Notes under the pieces: model-generated
Database searches by the model: none
The model's input: the letters and a program-made list of their open reading frames with translations, nothing else
What the model was told of the DNA's origin: nothing
Part shown: positions 1 to 5,216 of the stretch, piece by piece
Layout: each line of letters starts with the position of its first letter
Position numbering within the stretch: the stretch's first letter is position 1
Made by a program: the position numbers and the translations under genes
Source: Candidatus Heimdallarchaeota archaeon
GTDB taxonomy: Archaea > Asgardarchaeota > Heimdallarchaeia > Heimdallarchaeales > Kariarchaeaceae
Reading direction: 5' to 3'
Length of the DNA: 5,216 nt
NCBI GenBank assembly: GCA_029882335.1
Contig: JAOUKW010000301.1
Coordinates: 1-5,216 of the forward strand

Positions 1-88
1 AGTAAATCTTCATGATGGGACAATATAAAGCAGATAAATAAAATGATTTCAAAGTTGACGAAATATGATTTAATATCTATGTATAAAC

Positions 89-98
89 ATTTATAATA
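89..98 (+). promoter_or_regulatory. TATA-like box upstream of the YwbE-family gene
   Basis: The AT-only stretch ATTTATAATA resembles an archaeal TATA box. It would place transcription initiation about 25 nt downstream, near 115-123, leaving a leader of roughly 30 nt before the ATG at 152. The surrounding DNA is very AT-rich, so chance resemblance is likely. Nothing else is recognisable in bases 1-88. Confidence 0.35.
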
Positions 99-134
99 AC
101 AAAGGAATATAGAATTATGGAAAAAAATCACTCT

Positions 135-140
135 GGTGAT
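135..140 (+). promoter_or_regulatory. Ribosome binding site for the YwbE-family gene
   Basis: GGTGAT is fully complementary to the conserved 3' end of 16S rRNA. It ends 11 nt before the ATG at 152 and only 2 nt before an in-frame GTG at 143. The spacing therefore favours ATG 152 as the start. The site lies in a tandem 7-bp duplication (GTGATTT twice, 136-149). Confidence 0.45.
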
Positions 141-151
141 TTGTGATTTTA

Positions 152-346
152 ATGACTGGTAATCAAAGAAAAAATATTAAGATTGGATTAAAAGTAGAGA
201 TTGTAGAAAAGCATAATCAAAAAACAGGAATATTAACTGAGGGTATTGTTAGTAGAATACTAACTAATTCTTCTACTCATCCACATGGAATTAAAGTAAA
301 ACTCGAAAGTGGCAAAATTGGCAGAGTCAAAAATATTATTGAATGA
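152..346 (+). CDS. ywbE: YwbE family protein (DUF2196)
   Basis: A 64-residue protein matching the small YwbE/DUF2196 family over its whole length. I recognise the N-terminal basic R-K-N-I segment (residues 6-9), the G-L-K-V-E-I-V strand (12-18), Q-K-T-G-I-L-T-E-G-I-V (23-33), and the family hallmark L-T-N-S followed by H-P-H-G-I-K-V (37-49). It ends with L-E-x-G-x-x-G-R-V (51-59). The alternating strands suggest a small all-beta barrel, possibly KOW/SH3-like; that is inference. No reaction or partner is established for the family, which occurs in Bacillus and in many archaea. It is basic, cytosolic and has no membrane segment. I chose ATG 152 over GTG 143 because family members begin with M-x-G just before the R-K-N-I motif and because the ribosome binding site spacing fits. 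It appears to be a single-gene unit, with 357 nt before the next gene. Confidence 0.9.
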   Translation: MTGNQRKNIKIGLKVEIVEKHNQKTGILTEGIVSRILTNSSTHPHGIKVKLESGKIGRVKNIIE

Positions 347-481
347 GAGTCAAGGTTATCAGTAAGAACTATAATATCCCACAATAATTGAGTGAAGCTA
401 TTATCTAATACAAAGAGATGTTCATATAATCCATTACTTGAATAAATTAGTTATTGAATTAATTATTTGTGGATTTTTATA

Positions 482-513
482 AAATACCATGTCTCCCTTA
501 CAATATGGTATTT
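482..513 (+). terminator. Hairpin, possible terminator or structured RNA
   Basis: A perfect 9-bp inverted repeat: AAATACCAT at 482-490 and ATGGTATTT at 505-513, separated by 14 nt. It lies about 135 nt after the YwbE stop. A T-rich run (472-479) precedes rather than follows the stem on this strand, so it is not a textbook terminator. It could be a 3'-UTR structure or part of a small RNA. The stem is mostly A-T pairs, so stability is modest. Confidence 0.35.
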
Positions 514-562
514 AAAATAGGAAATATTTCAATAAAGGTAATTTCAGATCCTGATTTGGTTC

Positions 563-599
563 TACAACTTGTAATACATTTATTACATTAAAGGTTGTA
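563..599 (+). repeat. Imperfect inverted repeat (two-part stem)
   Basis: The inner stem is TGTAATA (570-576) paired with TATTACA (581-587) around a 4-nt loop. The outer stem is TACAAC (563-568) paired with GTTGTA (594-599). The 3' arm carries a bulge of about 6 nt (588-593). Together these give 13 pairs in 37 nt. It stands about 20 nt upstream of the repeated operator-like box of the DUF4242 gene and about 50 nt after the previous hairpin. It could be RNA structure or a protein-binding site; neither is shown. Confidence 0.4.
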
Positions 600-618
600 A
601 CGTACACCCTTCACCATA

Positions 619-635
619 TTTCATATGAAACCACA
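619..635 (+). promoter_or_regulatory. Operator-like box, copy 1 (upstream of the DUF4242 gene)
   Basis: It begins with a perfect 12-bp palindrome, TTTCATATGAAA (619-630), and continues with CCACA. The same 17-bp pattern recurs at 1012-1028 with only two differences, upstream of the HTH_10 regulator gene. Each copy ends just before a TATA-like element, where an archaeal BRE would lie, so a bound protein could block or recruit TBP/TFB. The conservation extends past the palindrome, which argues against a chance AT-rich symmetry. Confidence 0.5.
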
Positions 636-648
636 ATTATTAATAAAT
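636..648 (+). promoter_or_regulatory. TATA-like box of the DUF4242 gene
   Basis: The stretch ATTATTAATAAAT directly follows the operator-like box. Initiation about 25 nt downstream (near 665-670) would leave a leader of roughly 35 nt before ATG 704. That leaves room for the AGGA ribosome binding site at 693-696, 7 nt before the start codon. Confidence 0.4.
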
Positions 649-703
649 TCCAATCCAATCATATTTTGAGAGATACTAGTTCTTTAGCTCTCAGGATAAT
701 AAA

Positions 704-979
704 ATGCCAAAATATTTAATTGAAAGAGAAATCGAAAATGCAGATAAACTTTCTGCAGAAGAATTACAATCAATATCAGCAAAATCTGTTGAAGTATTAC
801 GAGGAATGGGACCCGAAATTCAATGGGTTCAGAGCTATGTAGCAGGAAGTAAAATTTATTGTGTATATTTATCACCAGATGAAAATATGATAAAAAAACA
901 TGCACAAGAAGGTGGATTTCCCGCAAATAAAATTTCTATAATTTCCACAATTATTGACCCTACTACTGCAGAAACTTGA
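704..979 (+). CDS. DUF4242 family small protein (SCO4226-like, possible metal binder)
   Basis: A 91-residue protein of the usual DUF4242 length and pattern. It opens with M-P-K-Y-L-I-E-R (1-8), like the M-P-x-Y-x-V-E-R opening of the family. A helix rich in Glu, Ala and Ser follows (about 17-33). Next come W-V-Q-S-Y-V (41-46), the family's W-x-x-S-Y-V strand, and I-Y-C-V-Y (51-55). It ends with a helix containing H66 and the turn G-G-F-P (70-73) before the last strand. The fold is expected to be a ferredoxin-like alpha/beta dimer. SCO4226 of Streptomyces is a nickel-binding member; whether this protein binds metal is inference, with C53 and H66 as possible ligands. It is cytosolic, with no signal peptide or membrane segment. 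ATG 704 is supported by AGGA 7 nt upstream and by the family N-terminus. The gene has its own promoter and an inverted repeat 29 nt after the stop. It shares an operator-like box with the downstream HTH_10 regulator. Confidence 0.85.
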   Translation: MPKYLIEREIENADKLSAEELQSISAKSVEVLRGMGPEIQWVQSYVAGSKIYCVYLSPDENMIKKHAQEGGFPANKISIISTIIDPTTAET

Positions 980-1008
980 TATGAATTAGTTTTCCTGAAT
1001 TAAACAAT

Positions 1009-1034
1009 AGGTTTCTTATGAAACCTCACCTTTT
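1009..1034 (+). terminator. Hairpin plus short T-run, likely terminator of the DUF4242 gene
   Basis: AGGTTTC (1009-1015) and GAAACCT (1020-1026) form a perfect 7-bp stem with the 4-nt loop TTAT. CACC and TTTT (1031-1034) follow. The position, 29 nt after the DUF4242 stop, suits transcript release. The same DNA contains copy 2 of the operator-like box, so the symmetry may instead, or also, serve protein binding at the next promoter. Confidence 0.45.
1012..1028 (+). promoter_or_regulatory. Operator-like box, copy 2 (upstream of the HTH_10 gene)
   Basis: TTTCTTATGAAACCTCA matches the box at 619-635 at 15 of 17 positions. Its left arm extends to AGGTTTC, giving the inverted repeat AGGTTTC-TTAT-GAAACCT. 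It lies 3 nt before a TATA-like run starting at 1032, close to the arrangement at copy 1. An HTH_10 regulator encoded just downstream could bind here and control its own synthesis; that is inference from position. Confidence 0.5.
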
Positions 1035-1050
1035 AAATATATTTAATATA
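1032..1050 (+). promoter_or_regulatory. TATA-like region of the HTH_10 gene
   Basis: Two overlapping TATA-like sequences lie here, TTTAAATATA (1032-1041) and TTTAATATA (1042-1050). Initiation 25 nt beyond either falls between about 1060 and 1072, at or just before ATG 1070. No purine-rich ribosome binding site precedes that ATG. The transcript is therefore probably leaderless or nearly so, unlike the DUF4242 and YwbE messages. Confidence 0.45.
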
Positions 1051-1069
1051 AAGATTATTTAGTAGAATT

Positions 1070-1768
1070 ATGTATGAAATAAAATTAAAGATTAAACATG
1101 AGTGTCCATACTTAGATTTAGCATCTTATTTTGATATTAACTTGTATTTATACTGCTCAGATTTTTTTGATTTGCTTATAATTCCTAAATCTTTGGATAA
1201 TGATGAAATAAAACAAGTTATGTCTATCATAAAAAATAAGGAAAGTATTGAAATTACCAAGGGTGGACTTAATGGTAATACCACTTATATTCACTTTGAG
1301 TGTATGTGTGATCCAATTGAATCAGTATCTCCAAACATTCAAAAATTGGGGGGTTTACTGGAACTACCGGTATTATACAAAAATGGGTGGGAATATTATA
1401 AGATAATTTGTATTAATAAAAAAACACAGTCTTCAGTCCTTGAATATATACAATCCATTGAAGACTATAAGATACTAAGTATAGTTGATTTGGGAAGAGA
1501 CGTCTATAAGTATCAATTTTTAACCACTCAAGAATTATTGAATAATTTAACTGATAAACAAATGGATGTTTTAATTAGTGCTTTTGATAAAGGGTATTAC
1601 CAAATACCACGTTCAACAAAGACAGAAGAATTGGCTCAATCTTATGATATATCAAGACCTGCGTTAGAAAAATCATTGAGGAAGGCAGAAAACACAATAA
1701 TGTCTTCAATCATTCCTTATTTATTATTTCACCAAAGATACAATGCTTCATTCAAGGAAATTAGATAA
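1070..1768 (+). CDS. HTH_10 (bacterio-opsin activator type) transcriptional regulator
   Basis: A 232-residue protein with a C-terminal HTH_10 domain at about 160-213. Its hallmarks are L-T-D-K-Q-x-x-V-L (160-168), A-F-x-K-G-Y-Y-x-I-P-R (171-181), T-E-E-L-A (185-189) and the recognition segment I-S-R-P-A-L-E-K-S-L-R-K-A-E (194-207). This is the DNA-binding module of Bat, the haloarchaeal bacterio-opsin activator, and of many archaeal regulators. Residues 1-150 form a putative ligand-sensing alpha/beta region without the PAS/GAF domains of Bat. It carries H10, C12, C29, H75, C78 and C80, which could bind a metal or act as a redox switch (inference). It is cytosolic, with no membrane segment. 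ATG 1070 is the first in-frame start and fits the promoter spacing; there is no ribosome binding site. It follows the DUF4242 gene after 90 nt, which contain an inverted repeat and its own promoter. The shared operator-like box suggests autoregulation and control of the DUF4242 gene. The C-terminal tail (214-232) after the HTH is short. The signal it senses is unknown. Confidence 0.85.
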   Translation: MYEIKLKIKHECPYLDLASYFDINLYLYCSDFFDLLIIPKSLDNDEIKQVMSIIKNKESIEITKGGLNGNTTYIHFECMCDPIESVSPNIQKLGGLLELPVLYKNGWEYYKIICINKKTQSSVLEYIQSIEDYKILSIVDLGRDVYKYQFLTTQELLNNLTDKQMDVLISAFDKGYYQIPRSTKTEELAQSYDISRPALEKSLRKAENTIMSSIIPYLLFHQRYNASFKEIR

Positions 1769-1802
1769 TGATTGACCAGTTAACTAGATCATAATTTGGA
1801 AT

Positions 1803-2469
1803 ATGAATATTATACCATTTATACCAATAATGTGTGAATATTATATCATGCAGGCATTAGTGCCTGAAAACCAGTACTTAGAATCTCACTTGAAGTATTC
1901 GATTGAGTTCGATATTCTTTGCCTAGTTTCAGGGTGTAAAGAAATTATAGCCAATGGCTTTGATAATAAATTTTCTTATAAAGTGCAATTTTACAAGTGT
2001 AACGTGCATGGGCGGACATTCTATGCCTATACCTCTTGGCTGATGAAAAATCTTGCCGAGGTTGTGATTCGTAGGATTTTGTTACTTATTTTTACAGGAT
2101 CAACTCCCGGAAATGATGTGGGCGAGAGGTATAACATCTCTGCATCCACATTAAGCAATCTAGTCAAACTCTGAATTTTCTAGAAGTTAATTGGTTGCAA
2201 TCAACACCAATAGGGGTTGATATACCAAGTAAAGATGAAATCAGTCGAATGTTATGGGTATCAAAAATGATATTTGGCAATAAAAGTATTGTTTCCAACC
2301 GTGTGGAGAGCGTAAACAGCGAATTCAAATTAATTATTCCTAATAGAGGGATGCAGAATGAAAATCACATTGCGAACCGAATAAAACGCCTAGTCTGATT
2401 GAAAAACTTGAATTCAGTATGATAATCCTCACGGGTGATGCTATCGGTCTCTGCAAGACTGGGATTTAA
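1803..2469 (+). pseudogene. Transposase remnant, twice frameshifted and missing its catalytic middle
   Basis: Three consecutive frames read as parts of one transposase. Part 1 (1803-2171) has a zinc-ribbon-like set C40-x4-C45, C66-x2-H69, then G-R-T-F-Y-x-Y-T-S (70-78), and a helix-turn-helix ending R-Y-N-I-S-A-S-T-L-S-N-L-V (109-121). This is the usual N-terminal DNA-binding layout of archaeal and bacterial transposases. A stop at 2172-2174 interrupts it. The next frame (about 2171-2395) carries the segment S-N-R-V-E-S-V-N-S-E-F-K, then I-P-N-R-G, which looks like the helix holding the last Glu of a DDE triad. After a stop at 2396-2398, a third frame (2398-2469) continues with 23 residues, including L-T-G-D-A-I-G-L-C. 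Only about 60 residues separate the helix-turn-helix from the Glu helix, so the region with the two catalytic Asp residues is missing. It cannot make active transposase. The family resembles unclassified archaeal IS elements; I do not assign a name. Confidence 0.65.
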
Positions 2470-2472
2470 TAA

Positions 2473-2491
2473 TTTAATGAATTTCATTAAA
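2473..2491. repeat. Perfect 8-bp inverted repeat
   Basis: TTTAATGA (2473-2480) and TCATTAAA (2484-2491) are separated by ATT. It lies 4 nt after the last transposase stop and inside the putative IS right end. It may be an IS transcription stop or a subterminal transposase site, but all pairs except one are A-T and the function is unproven. The rest of the gap to 2671 shows nothing recognisable. Confidence 0.35.
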
Positions 2492-2671
2492 CCAAATATT
2501 GAAAATATTGAGTTTATAAAGAAGGTAATTATGATTTAGGGATTAGCCAGGAAAAAAAATATCCCAATTTGTGTTATTGCTTAATATTTTACAATGTTGA
2601 ATTGCTATTTATGAAATTCTTGTGATTGATCGCATTCTTTTCATAATGATGTAGAAATATAGTTAAATAGT

Positions 2672-5216
2672 TTATGCATCTAGATTTTCAGGAGGTGTTT
2701 GTGCTTTTCCTACTGGTCTATTCATTCTTCTACGATACACTGTAACTCCAACGGCCATTGTTAGAATACTTAAGCTGATAATTACAATTACCAGTGAGTC
2801 TTCATCTGGGTTTGTTAGAGGTGCAGTTGGTAACAATGAATTAGAATTTGGATTAGAATCACTGGAATTAGATGAATTAGAATTACTATTAGAATTACTA
2901 TTTGGATTACTACTGGGGGTTCCATTATTCGGTGGTGATACCATAAAATTGAATGCGATTGATGAAATGGTAATTCCAGTAAATGTTTCTGCATCGATAA
3001 TAATTTGGTATGCACCTAATTGAGAGAATGATAGATTAAAATGAAAGATGTCATTGGTTACATCCAATACAAAGGTCGTATTGCTGTTATAATCAACATT
3101 TCTAATGATTAATGAAAGGTTAATCAATTCATCATTAGATGTGATAGTTGTTGTAATATCATAATAACGATCCACTTCTAGAGTTTGTGCAATACCATTA
3201 ATACGATACTCGAGAACCACCTCACCAATGAAGTGGATGAATACATCCGAAGTCAATGAATTTCCTACAAGATCTGTTATTTCGATATAATAGAAAATAG
3301 TTTGGTTTTCTCCAAATGTAGGTAAAGTTGCCACATATCTGTCTAAATTATAATTCGCCGTTACATTAGCTTGTATGTTCGAGATATTGTAGTATACTAA
3401 TACTTGAGAAATACCACTACCAAGATCAAAGGCATTGATCCTAATTTCTGATAGAGTATCAGGAATAAATTCTACTTCAACCAAGCCCAATATAGGTGCA
3501 ATACTATCTGTAGAATTAATTATAAAAGTAGTTGGGAATGTTGTTTGCTTAAATACCACATCAAATACACTTACTTTTACCTCCCAGATGCCATAACCAA
3601 TGTAATATTGATTACTTGAAGATCCAGCTAGTACTTGCCAAGGATCAGATGTACCATTTGCACGATAATACAAGGTAGTATTATACAAACCTGACACATC
3701 GTATGCACTTATTGTAAGTACAAATGGAGTTGAATAATCTTGGTTATAACTATTAAAACTAGCAGAATAAATCGATGGATTTAGTAGATCTGCATTTCTC
3801 ACTATCTTTAAGGTGACACTTCCGCTACCGGATACTGCGATAATTACTACTATATATAATTCTTGACTATCTGTTCTTAATTCACCCAAAGACTCTACAC
3901 TGCCCATACCATATTGATCTGCTACCAGCATATTTGTCTCATGTCCAGTAGAATTGAATAGAATTAATTTAACATCCAATCCTGGTGTAGGTGTGACAAA
4001 AATAATCGATTTTGATGGAACTATGCTAAATACGAAGAAATCCATATAACTCGATCCCGGCGCATCTAAACTAGCTGCAACCTGATAATTCGCATTCTGA
4101 GCGGAATAATTCGGTGTAAGTTTAGTAGTAAATGTCAATGATAGATTTCCAGCTTGACTGGATGTTACATTAATGAAATACCAATGATATCCAACTGGAT
4201 TTGCATTAACTTGATTTCCATAATCTTGAAATACATAATAACTTACATTATAGGCATGTTGTAATCCACTACCGATTAAATCAGTTGCATGAGAGTCAAA
4301 AGATATTTTTTGATTGATGTCAACATCACAAAAGATAGACAAGCCCACTACTTTGGATGAAATTTCAAATGCAAATAAATTATTACTAGATGCATTTAAT
4401 TGTATGGATTGGGTTATTGGTAATATTTGTTGATAACTCATCCCATTAACATCTGATAATGTAATATTAGTACCAATTTTAAGATAATGGTTGACATCAT
4501 AATCACGTGCAAAGACCACTAGTGTTAGAAAATTCATTGTAGTTTTATTTACAGAACCTATATTAACATCGAAAACATCAGTATAATTCCACCAATTGAA
4601 ATTATTTCTACGCAATGTCATGGAAGACCAACCTCCAGGACTACCATATATTGCGAAATCAAATGAATAGGTATCATATTTTGATGCATATCCAAAATTA
4701 TTTACAAATAACTCGATATTTGCACCTGATGAATAATTTAAATTAATTATATTAAAGGTTTTTAATGAAAGATTCTTCATGTTGTGTGTTCTAGTAACAC
4801 CAACTGGTTGTCTAACAACATAATCCTGTGCTGTCATAACGAAATTTAGGGTTGCATTACCAGAGGCTGCTTTATTAGTAATATTGACACCTATTTCTTG
4901 ATTGAATAAATTTGGATTAAGATAGGGTTGATATATAAAGATCTCTGCTTCACCAACTCCTACCTCATCAGAGGTATTTATATGAAAAGAAGTAAAATCC
5001 GTATTTAATGAATATATATTGAAATTCATTGTTATATCTACTGCTGATGTGGAATTCACATAAAATCCAGTTGCAATAGAGGAATGGTAGGCATTTGATG
5101 TTATTCTAAAATAATAACTAGATATAGTCGAATTAAAGACAAGAAATTCTATTGAACTCTGTAAAAGAAATGTAGGTAGATTAGAATCATTACTGGCTTG
5201 AGTTGATATTCCAGTA
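2672..5216 (-). CDS. Large C-terminally anchored cell-surface protein, 5' end outside window
   Basis: The frame has no stop up to the right edge, so at least 847 residues are visible and the true start is missing. Numbered from the edge, residues 1-385 are beta-rich, with recurring strands such as S-Y-Y-F-R-I, Y-S-F-D-F and F-A-F-E-I. Residues about 388-473 resemble a bacterial pre-peptidase C-terminal (PPC) beta-sandwich. Residues 478-570 and 572-663 look like Ig-like domains, the second with D-L-G-S-G-I-S and ending Y-Y-I-E-I-T-D-L-V-G-N; 665-757 is a further beta domain. An Asn/Ser linker (760-806), one hydrophobic helix (807-827), R-R-R and a cytoplasmic tail of about 20 residues follow. 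More than 25 N-x-S/T sequons suggest heavy N-glycosylation. I see only one Cys and no enzyme motif. The architecture points to an archaeal envelope or adhesion protein; its ligand is unknown. It is convergent with the rest of the window. I place the stop TAA at 2672-2674. Confidence 0.8.
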   Translation of the reverse strand, partial: TGISTQASNDSNLPTFLLQSSIEFLVFNSTISSYYFRITSNAYHSSIATGFYVNSTSAVDITMNFNIYSLNTDFTSFHINTSDEVGVGEAEIFIYQPYLNPNLFNQEIGVNITNKAASGNATLNFVMTAQDYVVRQPVGVTRTHNMKNLSLKTFNIINLNYSSGANIELFVNNFGYASKYDTYSFDFAIYGSPGGWSSMTLRRNNFNWWNYTDVFDVNIGSVNKTTMNFLTLVVFARDYDVNHYLKIGTNITLSDVNGMSYQQILPITQSIQLNASSNNLFAFEISSKVVGLSIFCDVDINQKISFDSHATDLIGSGLQHAYNVSYYVFQDYGNQVNANPVGYHWYFINVTSSQAGNLSLTFTTKLTPNYSAQNANYQVAASLDAPGSSYMDFFVFSIVPSKSIIFVTPTPGLDVKLILFNSTGHETNMLVADQYGMGSVESLGELRTDSQELYIVVIIAVSGSGSVTLKIVRNADLLNPSIYSASFNSYNQDYSTPFVLTISAYDVSGLYNTTLYYRANGTSDPWQVLAGSSSNQYYIGYGIWEVKVSVFDVVFKQTTFPTTFIINSTDSIAPILGLVEVEFIPDTLSEIRINAFDLGSGISQVLVYYNISNIQANVTANYNLDRYVATLPTFGENQTIFYYIEITDLVGNSLTSDVFIHFIGEVVLEYRINGIAQTLEVDRYYDITTTITSNDELINLSLIIRNVDYNSNTTFVLDVTNDIFHFNLSFSQLGAYQIIIDAETFTGITISSIAFNFMVSPPNNGTPSSNPNSNSNSNSNSSNSSDSNPNSNSLLPTAPLTNPDEDSLVIVIISLSILTMAVGVTVYRRRMNRPVGKAQTPPENLDA
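2837..2914 (-). repeat. Low-complexity Asn/Ser repeat in the surface protein gene
   Basis: Twenty-six codons encode almost only Ser and Asn, with two Pro and one Asp. Two perfect 12-bp units (coding strand AGT AAT TCT AAT) stand in tandem at 2876-2899. Elsewhere Ser is written with AGT, TCT, TCA and TCC. The tract is the flexible stalk just outside the membrane helix and includes N-S-S sequons. DNA slippage could change its length without breaking the frame as long as whole codons are gained or lost. Confidence 0.75.

Larger units (their letters stand above)
347..703. other. Intergenic region between the YwbE and DUF4242 genes
   Basis: A 357-nt AT-rich stretch with no credible reading frame on either strand. 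It holds a hairpin at 482-513, a second imperfect hairpin at 563-599, a 12-bp palindrome inside a repeated box at 619-635, a TATA-like element at 636-648 and an AGGA ribosome binding site at 693-696. A T-rich run around 472-479 could end the YwbE transcript. Bases 347-470 show nothing recognisable. Confidence 0.6.
1784..2539 (+). mobile_element. Decayed insertion sequence with possible terminal inverted repeats
   Basis: A degenerate transposase (1803-2469) is bracketed by a 13-bp imperfect inverted repeat. CTAGATCATAATT (1784-1796) matches the reverse complement of AATTATGATTTAG (2527-2539) at 12 of 13 positions. The enclosed length of 756 bp is short for an element carrying a DDE transposase, in keeping with an internal deletion. 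No target-site duplication is visible beside either end, so the boundaries are tentative. The transposase remnant itself is much better supported than the ends. Parts of the interior (for example 2000-2070) look richer in G and C than the neighbouring genes, which would fit acquisition by transfer. Confidence 0.45.

Noticed and set aside
1..88. Possible gene end or regulatory element at the left edge
   Set aside because: No frame, repeat or motif stands out from the AT-rich background.
143..151. GTG start giving a YwbE protein three residues longer
   Set aside because: Only 2 nt separate it from the ribosome binding site. The family N-terminus matches the ATG at 152.
684..926. 80-codon frame on the minus strand
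   Set aside because: It lies antisense over the well-supported DUF4242 gene. Its Leu/Ile/His-rich translation matches no family I know and is typical of the complement of an AT-rich gene.
2195..2398. Independent small gene starting at TTG 2195
   Set aside because: The frame is open upstream to about 2171 and joins the transposase N-terminal fragment. There is no ribosome binding site, and its content is the C-terminal end of a transposase.
2424..2466. Nested stems (AATCC/GGATT closing a 6-bp hairpin) resembling a small structured RNA, with a C-box-like GTGATGC
   Set aside because: It overlaps the third-frame transposase remnant. The stems are short, with a wobble pair, no matching D box is placed correctly, and it does not fold as a tRNA.
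2494..2512. Short AATATT repeats
   Set aside because: Self-complementary 6-mers of A and T are expected by chance at this base composition.
2815..3015. 66-codon frame on the minus strand in another register
   Set aside because: It overlaps the stalk and last beta domain of the surface protein gene. The repetitive I-L-I-V text is the Asn/Ser repeat read out of frame.

Overview
The window is AT-rich and looks archaeal. The signs are a regulator with a bacterio-opsin-activator type (HTH_10) DNA-binding domain, TATA-like boxes at archaeal distances from start codons, one gene with almost no room for a leader, and a large sequon-rich surface protein held by a single C-terminal membrane helix. The style of the surface protein (Ig-like beta domains, Asn/Ser linker, C-terminal helix, basic stop) and the long AT-rich intergenic stretches recall Asgard archaea. 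A thaumarchaeal or other archaeal source cannot be excluded from sequence alone.

Layout, left to right. At 152-346 (+) is a small YwbE-family gene. At 347-703 is a long non-coding stretch with two hairpins and a promoter/operator region. At 704-979 (+) is a DUF4242 small protein. At 1009-1050 is a compact inverted repeat plus promoter. At 1070-1768 (+) is an HTH_10 transcriptional regulator with a Cys/His-bearing N-terminal domain. At 1784-2539 is the wreck of an insertion sequence: its transposase survives in three successive frames, with the catalytic centre apparently deleted. At 2470-2671 is a short non-coding stretch. At 2672-5216 (-) is a large cell-surface protein whose 5' end lies outside the window.

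The most interesting signal is a 17-bp near-identical box (15 of 17 positions, core TTTCNTATGAAACC). It lies just upstream of the TATA-like element of both the DUF4242 gene and the HTH_10 gene, at nearly the same spacing. This suggests that the two neighbours, which have separate promoters, share one operator, and the HTH_10 protein itself is the obvious candidate to bind it. DUF4242 has a nickel-binding member, and the regulator's N-terminal domain carries clustered Cys/His residues, so a small metal- or redox-responsive circuit is a reasonable but unproven reading.

The surface protein converges on the rest of the window and shows no functional link to it.
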